Part shown: piece after piece, positions 7,020 through 12,478 of the stretch
How positions within the stretch are numbered: position 1 is the stretch's first letter
Layout: each line of letters starts with the position of its first letter
Notes under the pieces: model-generated
Seen by the model: the letters and a program-made list of their open reading frames with translations, nothing else
Told to the model about the DNA's origin: nothing
Database searches by the model: none
NCBI GenBank assembly: GCA_039818825.1
Contig: JBCBTD010000071.1
Span: 1-19,032, forward strand
DNA: 19,032 nucleotides
Source: JBCBTD01 sp039818825
GTDB taxonomy: Bacteria > Pseudomonadota > Alphaproteobacteria > Geminicoccales > Geminicoccaceae
Direction: 5' to 3'
Translations under genes and position numbers: made by a program

Positions 7020-8120
7020 GTGCAACCGGACGCACCCAACGAGATCAAGTCGACCGAGGGCATGGTCGACTACGACGACAATTCCCTGGCGCAACGCCAG
7101 CTGGCGACACTGCGTGCGCCGCTCGTTGCCCGCCTCGCGTCGAGCGTCGACCCGAAGGGACCGGAGTTGCGGATCGTCGACTATGGCTGTGGACCGGGCA
7201 CGACCGCCGTCGAGGCGGTCCGCCCAGCGATTGCTGCCTGGCAGCAGCGCTTTCCTGGAACCGCGATCGCAGTGTGTCACGCCGATCAGGTCGGCAACGA
7301 TTGGAACGCGCTGTTCCGCCTCGCCACCGGCCCTGAAGGGTATGGCGGCGCCGGCCGGAACGTCAGGATCGAAGCGGCCGTTGGCTCGTTCTACGAACCA
7401 TTGGCACTGCCCGGGTCGGTCGATCTCGCCACCTGCTTCTTCGCCAGCCATTGGCTGAGCCGCGGGGTGCGGCTGCCTGCCGCCGGTACAGTGTGGTTCG
7501 CCGATCTCACCGGCGACTCGCGAACCGCGTTGGCGGCGCTGGCGCGCGCCGACTGGGTCCGGTTCCTGCAATGCCGAGCGCTGGAGCTCCGGCCCGATGG
7601 CAGGCTCCTGGTCTCGACACTTGGTGCCGTGCCCGACGACAGCGAGGTCAACGGCGCGGCCGTCTCGGGCCGCGGCATCTACCGCGCCTTGCAGACCGTC
7701 GCCAACGGCATGAGCGATGACGGTCTCATCGACCGCGACGTCCTCGATCATTTCCTTTTTTCGCTGTGGTTCATGACGGCCGCCGAGGCGCGCGAACCGC
7801 TGGAAGCCGAAGCCGCTCTCGGCGAGTGCTTCGAAATCGAAGACATACACGTCGAGCCGGCGCCCGATCATCCGTCCGACCTCTTTGCCCACGCGATCGA
7901 CGACCGGCGCCGCTATGCCGAACTCTACGCCGGCTACACGCGAGCGTTCGCCGACTCGACGTTACGCACCCAGCTGTTGGAGCCATCGCTCGGTGACGAC
8001 GGTGCCGTCGAGCAGCTGGCAGCAACGTTCTACGACCGGCTGAAACGGCTGTATGAGACGACCGGCAACCGCTACGCGTGCGAGGTCTGGCATCTCACGG
8101 TGGTACTCAGACGCCGATAG
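7020..8120 (+). CDS. SABATH-type SAM-dependent carboxyl methyltransferase
   Basis: 366-residue methyltransferase of the SABATH family (PF03492 type), best known from plants for methylating carboxyl groups of salicylate, benzoate, jasmonate and similar acids. The family blocks appear in order: YDDNSLAQRQL (18-28, SAM and substrate site), IVDYGCGPG (52-60, SAM loop), HADQVGNDWNALF (88-100, like plant NDLPGNDFN), VGSFYEPL (121-128, like PGSFYGRL) and FFASHWLSR (140-148). In the last block W145 matches the carboxylate-clamping Trp. I chose the GTG at 7020, preceded by the purine-rich GAGAGAGAC. An ATG at 6939 in frame would add 27 residues outside the family core, and an ATG at 7062 would trim it. 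The natural acceptor is unknown. Confidence 0.85.
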   Translation: MQPDAPNEIKSTEGMVDYDDNSLAQRQLATLRAPLVARLASSVDPKGPELRIVDYGCGPGTTAVEAVRPAIAAWQQRFPGTAIAVCHADQVGNDWNALFRLATGPEGYGGAGRNVRIEAAVGSFYEPLALPGSVDLATCFFASHWLSRGVRLPAAGTVWFADLTGDSRTALAALARADWVRFLQCRALELRPDGRLLVSTLGAVPDDSEVNGAAVSGRGIYRALQTVANGMSDDGLIDRDVLDHFLFSLWFMTAAEAREPLEAEAALGECFEIEDIHVEPAPDHPSDLFAHAIDDRRRYAELYAGYTRAFADSTLRTQLLEPSLGDDGAVEQLAATFYDRLKRLYETTGNRYACEVWHLTVVLRRR

Positions 8121-8163
8121 CCATGGCGCGTGCGCCAGCAAGGCCGGCCCGCCGGTTCTCGGA

Positions 8164-8895
8164 TCAGATGAGAGCGAACAACGAGCCCCAGCCGGTGACA
8201 CGCCGCGGGTCGAAGCCGGCAAGCCGCAGCGACTGCCAGACTGCGGTCGCCACGCTGTCGTAGATCGGGATGCTGAGTTCCGCCTCCAGGTCGGCCGCCA
8301 GTGCGGCACCGCGGAAGTTGGTGCAGAGCATGGTGATCGCCTGCGGACGGGCGAGCGCCACATCGCGGATCATCGCTGCGATGGTCGCCTCGTCGTACGT
8401 GGCGAAGGACCAGTTGCCCGGGTCCTCCAGCCGCCGGTCGGCGACCACGTCGATGCCGATGCCGCGATAGTTGGCGATGATGCCGTCCTGGATCGCCGAG
8501 AGATAAGGCGTGACCAGACCGAGGCGGGTGACGTCCTTGCAGCGTAGCACCTCGTTCAAGGCGAGCACCGACGACGCGGCGGGGATGTCCGTCTCGGCCT
8601 CGATCCTGCGGCACAGCTCCTCGTCGCGGTGAAAGCCGAGCCAGCCGGCGGACGTCCCGTTCCAAGCGATGGCCTTGACCCTCGCGTCGGCGAGCAGGCG
8701 CGCCGCCTCCAGCATCGGCTCCTGGTCGAACTGCTGGAGTGCGGTCACGCTGTCGGAAATCTCCAGCACCCGGAAGCGCGCGAAATGCGCCGTGACCTCG
8801 GGCAGGTCCCGGAGCATGGCGACGGTCGTCGGCTCCAACACCGTGTTCGACGACGGCGTGATCATCCCGAGACCAACGGCGGTTGGGACCGTCAT
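8164..8895 (-). CDS. Maleate isomerase/arylmalonate decarboxylase-like protein with one catalytic Cys
   Basis: 243-residue member of the Asp/Glu racemase superfamily, closest in motif to maleate cis-trans isomerase and arylmalonate decarboxylase (AMDase). ITPSSNTVLEP (12-22) is the maleate-isomerase-type N-terminal carboxylate site. The first catalytic-Cys segment reads AWNGTSAGW (77-85), with G80 where isomerases and racemases carry Cys. The second Cys is present: C191 in MLCTNFRG. TPYLS (129-133) keeps the conserved Tyr. The C-terminus GWGSLF resembles AMDase GYGRLF. A Gly/Cys pair at these two sites is the AMDase arrangement, so a decarboxylase or one-base reaction is more likely than racemisation. 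Its ATG overlaps the stop of the preceding gene by 4 bp (ATGA), implying translational coupling. Confidence 0.82.
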   Translation of the reverse strand: MTVPTAVGLGMITPSSNTVLEPTTVAMLRDLPEVTAHFARFRVLEISDSVTALQQFDQEPMLEAARLLADARVKAIAWNGTSAGWLGFHRDEELCRRIEAETDIPAASSVLALNEVLRCKDVTRLGLVTPYLSAIQDGIIANYRGIGIDVVADRRLEDPGNWSFATYDEATIAAMIRDVALARPQAITMLCTNFRGAALAADLEAELSIPIYDSVATAVWQSLRLAGFDPRRVTGWGSLFALI

Positions 8896-9641
8896 GGGTT
8901 GCGCGCCTCGATCAGCCGCGCCAACGCCGGATCGAGGCCGGCGGTCGGCTTGCCGCCCGGTCGGCGGAAGCTGCCGGCGGTGGCCTTGCGCACGCCGAGG
9001 GCTGCCAGGGTTTCCGCCTGACGCGCAGCCGCCGCCGCACCGTCGATCAGCGGCACCGGAATGCGGTCCTTCACGACCTCAGCGAGGCCCGCCAGCGGCG
9101 CGCCTGCGAGGATCACGACGTCGGCCTCGTCCTCCTCGACCGCGCGACAGGCCAGCTCGACCAGACGATCCGCCTTTTCGTGCTGGACGTCGCCGATCGC
9201 GCGGAACGGCTCGTCGAGCATCCGAATGGCCGCCAAGCGATCGAGCAGGCCGTGATAGGCGACGCATTCCCGATACCATGGGCCCAGCGCCGCGGAGAAG
9301 GTGACGATGGCGAACCGCGCGCCCAACATGCAAGCGGTGAGCATCGCCGCCTCGGCCAGCCCGACGACCGGCACCGGGCTCAACTCGCGCAACCCGCCGA
9401 GCCCAGGATCGGCGAAAGCGGCGACGATCATCGCATCGACGTCGCCGGCGTGGCGCGCCAGCATCTCCAGCACCACCTCGCCAGCGATCGCCGCTTCCGC
9501 CCGGCTGGCGATGAACGGCACGCCCCGATGCGCGGTCACGGCCAGCACCTCCGTGCCGGGCGACACCACCCTCCGAGCCGCCGCCGCCAACAGGTCGGTG
9601 ACCTCGGTGGACGTGTTCGGGTTCAGCAACAACAAGCGCAT
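8892..9641 (-). CDS. Hydantoin/allantoin racemase-like protein lacking both catalytic cysteines
   Basis: 249-residue Asp/Glu/hydantoin racemase family protein (HyuE/allantoin racemase-like). LLLLNPNTSTEVT at the N-terminus, PGTEVLAVTA, DPGL (78-81), VVGLAEAAM (92-100) and the C-terminal VPLIDGAAAA are family hallmarks. Where hydantoin racemases have Cys in IACFGDPGL and LGCAG, this protein has A75 (VAAFADPGL) and G180 (LAGAPLAG), so neither expected general acid/base is present. The ATG at 9641 has GAGG 7 nt upstream; the frame stays open to 9692 but without family sequence. It is first in a two-gene unit with the AMDase-like gene (ATGA overlap). It may be a non-racemase enzyme or a binding or partner protein. 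Confidence 0.82.
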   Translation of the reverse strand: MRLLLLNPNTSTEVTDLLAAAARRVVSPGTEVLAVTAHRGVPFIASRAEAAIAGEVVLEMLARHAGDVDAMIVAAFADPGLGGLRELSPVPVVGLAEAAMLTACMLGARFAIVTFSAALGPWYRECVAYHGLLDRLAAIRMLDEPFRAIGDVQHEKADRLVELACRAVEEDEADVVILAGAPLAGLAEVVKDRIPVPLIDGAAAAARQAETLAALGVRKATAGSFRRPGGKPTAGLDPALARLIEARNP

Positions 9642-9733
9642 GGGGTGGCCTCGTCGCTCATGGCCGCGGACCCGGAACGGCGGCGCACGCAACCCCAGTT
9701 AGGCGGACGCGCAGGCCGAAGTCGAGAGCGACG

Positions 9734-9900
9734 GCCGAGCCGGGCGATGGTGTCGCGGATCTCCGCGATGCGGGCCGGGCTCAGTGCCGCCGAGCGAGAT
9801 GACTCCGGCTGCCTCCATCCCGAAGCGGGCCTCGAAGTAACGGTAGGCGTCGTGGAAGACGACGACGCGACGGTCCGCCAGCGGCACGGTCGGCGTCACC
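9734..9900 (-). pseudogene. Fragment of a ZnuA-like zinc ABC transporter binding protein
   Basis: A minus-strand stretch reads LADRRVVVFHDAYRYFEARFG and then MEAAGVISLGGTEPG, the C-domain segment of ZnuA-type zinc-binding proteins (the FHDAYxYFexrFGL box with its metal-ligand His). After GTEPG the homology continues only in another frame as PARIAEIRDTIARLG, so a net frameshift lies near 9772. Neither the N-terminal lobe nor the rest of the C-terminus (expected FAEPQF) can be found. About 50 codons survive, so this is a decayed remnant and not a working gene. It is not associated with other zinc transporter genes in the window. Confidence 0.6.
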
Positions 9901-9956
9901 CCAAGGCCGAAAGCAGCCACGAGCATCTTCCCAGTTCTCGTGGTCCCAGCAGCCCA

Positions 9957-10012
9957 CACACCCCGCCCGGCCGCCCGACACGATGATGTCATGGGTGGCC
10001 AGGCGGGGTGTG
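9957..10012. repeat. Long imperfect inverted repeat (hairpin) downstream of the NHL gene
   Basis: CACACCCCGCC at 9957-9967 is the exact reverse complement of GGCGGGGTGTG at 10002-10012. Pairing continues inward (CGGCCGCCC against GGGTGGCCA with two mismatches, then GACA against TGTC across a 2-base bulge) to a 6-base loop, CGATGA at 9981-9986. The arms total about 24 bp. It begins 38 bp past the minus-strand NHL stop, a terminator-like position, but no T-run follows on either strand. Function is uncertain: terminator, transcript-stabilising hairpin, or scar of a rearrangement. Confidence 0.6.
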
Positions 10013-10049
10013 CGGGCGGCACGGCGCATCCATGGTTTCGGACGCGCCG

Positions 10050-10892
10050 CTAGATCGGTTGCAGGCGCACCAGGGACGGCGGGTTCATCTCGACCAAATA
10101 GACCGTACCGTCATCGGCGGTGGCCAGACCGTGGGGCAGATTGGCTGCAGGGCGGGCCCGGCTGCGCCCCTGGCCGTCGGCAGCGATCCGGTGCAGGCTC
10201 GGCACCTGATCGGTGACCCACACCCAGCCATCCCTGTCGATCGCGATCGCCATGGGCCGCGCGAAGCCGATCCAGATGTCCAGCAACGTGCCATCGGCAG
10301 CGAACACCTGGACCCGGTCGTTGTCGCGGTCGCAGACGAAAGCCCGGCCATCGGCGGCAACCGCTACGGCGTGGGGCGTGAGGAAGGCACCGGGGGCGTC
10401 GCCGAGCGCGCCGACGCTCCAGAGCAAAGCCCCGTCGCCGGCGAACCGATGCAGTCGCCCGTTGCCGTAGCCGTCGGCGACCCAGATGCCGTCGTCCGGG
10501 CCCTCCGCCGCTGCGGCCGGATGGTTGAACGGCGCCTGCCAGCGCGGCCGGTGCCGCTCGCCCCATCGTTGCACCACGTCACCCCGACTATCGACACGCA
10601 GCACTTGGTGGGCATCGCGGTCGGCGACCAGCAAGGTCTCTCGCCGACCGGCGCTGAGGCCATGGCCGTCGAGGATCAACCCGGACGCCAAACCGTCGAC
10701 CTGCCGTCCATCCCGCTCGAACACCAAAAGCGGCGGGTCGGCGCGCTGGAGGGCGTAGACCCGGTCGCCGAGGCAGGCGACCTCACTCAGTGCCGCCGTC
10801 TGCCCTGCGCGGTGCAGCCCGCCCCAATCGCGGTCGACCGCGTAGTCGGTGGCGCCCAGGCGCACGACCCGCGTGGCGTTGCCGGTGCTCAT
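10050..10892 (-). CDS. NHL-repeat protein, peptidyl-hydroxyglycine amidating-lyase-like
   Basis: 280-residue beta-propeller made of NHL-type repeats, such as VYALQRADPPLLVFERDG, GIWVADGYGNGRLHRFAGDG and AFVCDRDNDRVQVFAADG. It resembles bacterial proteins annotated as peptidyl-alpha-hydroxyglycine alpha-amidating lyases, which share the fold of the PAM lyase domain that cleaves carbinolamides. No signal peptide is seen, so it is probably cytoplasmic. The ATG at 10892 overlaps the TetR stop by 4 bp (ATGA) and has AGAGG upstream. The frame is open far upstream through the TetR gene but without homology. Being co-translated with the repressor implies shared autoregulated expression. Catalysis is not proven; NHL propellers are also binding proteins. 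Confidence 0.8.
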   Translation of the reverse strand: MSTGNATRVVRLGATDYAVDRDWGGLHRAGQTAALSEVACLGDRVYALQRADPPLLVFERDGRQVDGLASGLILDGHGLSAGRRETLLVADRDAHQVLRVDSRGDVVQRWGERHRPRWQAPFNHPAAAAEGPDDGIWVADGYGNGRLHRFAGDGALLWSVGALGDAPGAFLTPHAVAVAADGRAFVCDRDNDRVQVFAADGTLLDIWIGFARPMAIAIDRDGWVWVTDQVPSLHRIAADGQGRSRARPAANLPHGLATADDGTVYLVEMNPPSLVRLQPI

Positions 10893-11512
10893 CGAGAGGC
10901 CTCTGCTGGCAACACAGCCGGTTGGCGTACATCGTGCGCAAGGCGTTCCAGGGCCACGGTCACGACGTCGGCAACGATACCGGAGTCGCCGGTCAACCGC
11001 TGCACCACGGGCACGCTGCGCATGATGGCGGCGAAGAACCGGGCCAGCGCCCGCAGATCGATCCCGGGTGCCAGCGCACCGACGGCCTGCGCCTCGAGGA
11101 ACCGGCCGTAAAACGCCGTCTCCGCACGGGCGAACGCCTCGCGCGCTGCCGCCTCGATCGCGTCGCCACGGCCGGCTGCTTCGCTTGCAACGTTGGCAAT
11201 GAGGCAGCCGGGCGGCGTTGCGGCGTCGGCAGCCAGTTGCCCCATACGCCGAAACAGCGCTCGCACCGCAGCAACGACGTCGGGATCGTCGAGCATTGCC
11301 AGCAATGGCCCGTCGTAACGCTCGACGTAGCACTGCCAGGCGCGAAGAAACATCGCCTCCTTGTCGCCGAACGCCGCGTACAGGCTGCCACGCTTCAGGC
11401 CGGTGGCGGTGACGAGATCGTCGAGTGACGTGGCGCGAAAACCGTTCCGCCAGAACGCCTCCATCAGCCGCTGCACCGCTTCGTCTTCGTCGAACCGCCG
11501 AACCGCCACCAT
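10889..11512 (-). CDS. TetR/AcrR family transcriptional regulator
   Basis: 207-residue TetR-type repressor. The N-terminal helix-turn-helix spans about residues 25-50 with the usual TSLDDLVTATGLKRGSLYAAFGDKE-type pattern, followed by MFLRAW at the start of the ligand domain. The C-terminal domain is helical and not diagnostic of ligand. GGAGG 7 nt before the ATG at 11512 supports the start. It is divergent from the SDR gene, and the 114 bp between them holds two TGACT-N4-AGTCA palindromes, the probable operators. The expected behaviour is autorepression plus repression of the SDR, relieved by a small molecule handled by the neighbouring enzymes (inference). Confidence 0.9.
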   Translation of the reverse strand: MVAVRRFDEDEAVQRLMEAFWRNGFRATSLDDLVTATGLKRGSLYAAFGDKEAMFLRAWQCYVERYDGPLLAMLDDPDVVAAVRALFRRMGQLAADAATPPGCLIANVASEAAGRGDAIEAAAREAFARAETAFYGRFLEAQAVGALAPGIDLRALARFFAAIMRSVPVVQRLTGDSGIVADVVTVALERLAHDVRQPAVLPAEASR

Positions 11513-11550
11513 CGATCTGCCTCCGTACCAGCCGCAGCATCATTCCATGG

Positions 11551-11566
11551 TTGACTGAAAAGTCAA
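11551..11566. promoter_or_regulatory. Palindromic operator candidate 1 for TetR
   Basis: TTGACTGAAAAGTCAA, a perfect 6+6 inverted repeat around a 4-base spacer. Its left half is also a TTGACT -35-like hexamer on the plus strand, so a bound repressor would block the SDR promoter. Confidence 0.7.
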
Positions 11567-11569
11567 TAA

Positions 11570-11583
11570 TGACTACTCAGTCA
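11570..11583. promoter_or_regulatory. Palindromic operator candidate 2 for TetR
   Basis: TGACTACTCAGTCA, a perfect 5+5 inverted repeat with the same TGACT/AGTCA halves as the first site and centred 18 bp from it. Extended by one A it gives TTGACT on the minus strand, a -35-like hexamer reading toward tetR. Confidence 0.65.
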
Positions 11584-11626
11584 ACGATGGTCGAGCGAAC
11601 GACGCCGACCCGATGGAGGACGAACG

Positions 11627-12394
11627 ATGAACGCACATGAGAGCGCCGGCAAACTCGCGGGGAAGAACGCTGTCATTACAGGTGGCACGACAGGGATCGG
11701 CTTCGCCACCGCCGAGCGCTTCCTCGCCGAGGGTGCTAAGGTGATCATCACCGGCCGCGATCAAGCCAAAATTGACCAAGCAGTCAATGAACTTGGCGTC
11801 GATGCGGCCGGCCTATGCGCAGACGTCACCGACAGCCGTCAGCTCGACGCGCTCGCGGACGACGCGCGTCAGCGGTTCGGCCAGGTCGACGTGGTCTTCG
11901 CCAATGCCGGGCTCGGGGTTTTCGCGCCATTGGAGACGATCGACGAGGCGGCCTACGCCAGCCAGTTCGACAGCAACGTCAAAGGCGTGCTCTTCACCGT
12001 GCAGAAGCTGCTGCCCTTGGTGCCCGAGGGCGGCAGCATCATCCTGACGGCATCGGCGGTGAACGCGAAGGGTGCGGCGGCAGGCGCGCTCTACTTCGCG
12101 AGCAAAGCAGCGGTTCGCTCGTTCGCCCGGTCGATGGCTGCCGAGCTGGGGCCGCGGGGCATCCGGGTGAACGCACTCAGCCCGGGCATCGTCCGAACCC
12201 ACTTCGGCAAGAACCTCAACCTACCCGAGGACGCCTTCGAAGGCTTCGTGCAGACCGTGGTCGACCAGGCGCCGCTCGGCCGTGTCGGGATGGCGAAGGA
12301 GATGGCCGATGCCGCCCTGTTTCTGGCAAGCGACCAGTCAACCTACATGACGGCGGCGGATCTGGTCATCGACGGCGGCTGGATGAACGTTTGA
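11627..12394 (+). CDS. Short-chain dehydrogenase/reductase (SDR) family oxidoreductase
   Basis: 255-residue classical SDR using NAD(P). The cofactor motif is TGGTTGIG (18-25). NAG is at 93-95. The catalytic set is S143 (TASAVN), Y156 and K160 (YFASK). The C-terminal DLVIDGGWMNV is typical of the family. R44 after the second strand (ITGRD) hints at NADP preference. GGAGGA upstream of the ATG at 11627 supports the start. It is divergent from the TetR gene over an operator region, a very common regulator/target pair, and is followed 84 bp later by hyuA on the same strand. Read-through into hyuAB is possible. Substrate is unknown. Confidence 0.92.
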   Translation: MNAHESAGKLAGKNAVITGGTTGIGFATAERFLAEGAKVIITGRDQAKIDQAVNELGVDAAGLCADVTDSRQLDALADDARQRFGQVDVVFANAGLGVFAPLETIDEAAYASQFDSNVKGVLFTVQKLLPLVPEGGSIILTASAVNAKGAAAGALYFASKAAVRSFARSMAAELGPRGIRVNALSPGIVRTHFGKNLNLPEDAFEGFVQTVVDQAPLGRVGMAKEMADAALFLASDQSTYMTAADLVIDGGWMNV

Positions 12395-12478
12395 AGCGCC
12401 GCGCGCGCCGGTCACTGGGCTCGGTGGCACGGTGCGTGCTACGCCGACGACGAACGACGCAGCAGGACGCCTTCGCCT

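Larger units (their letters stand above)
9642..10049. other. Intergenic region with gene remnant and inverted repeat
   Basis: 408 bp between the NHL-protein stop and the racemase-pair start, both on the minus strand. It contains a znuA-like fragment and a long hairpin-forming repeat, listed separately. The 9642-9733 part should contain the racemase operon's leader and perhaps its promoter; I see no clear consensus there. Confidence 0.5.

Noticed and set aside
8124..8137. Perfect palindrome between the convergent methyltransferase and AMDase-like genes
   Set aside because: TGGCGCGTGCGCCA has too short a loop and no T-run, so a terminator cannot be claimed.
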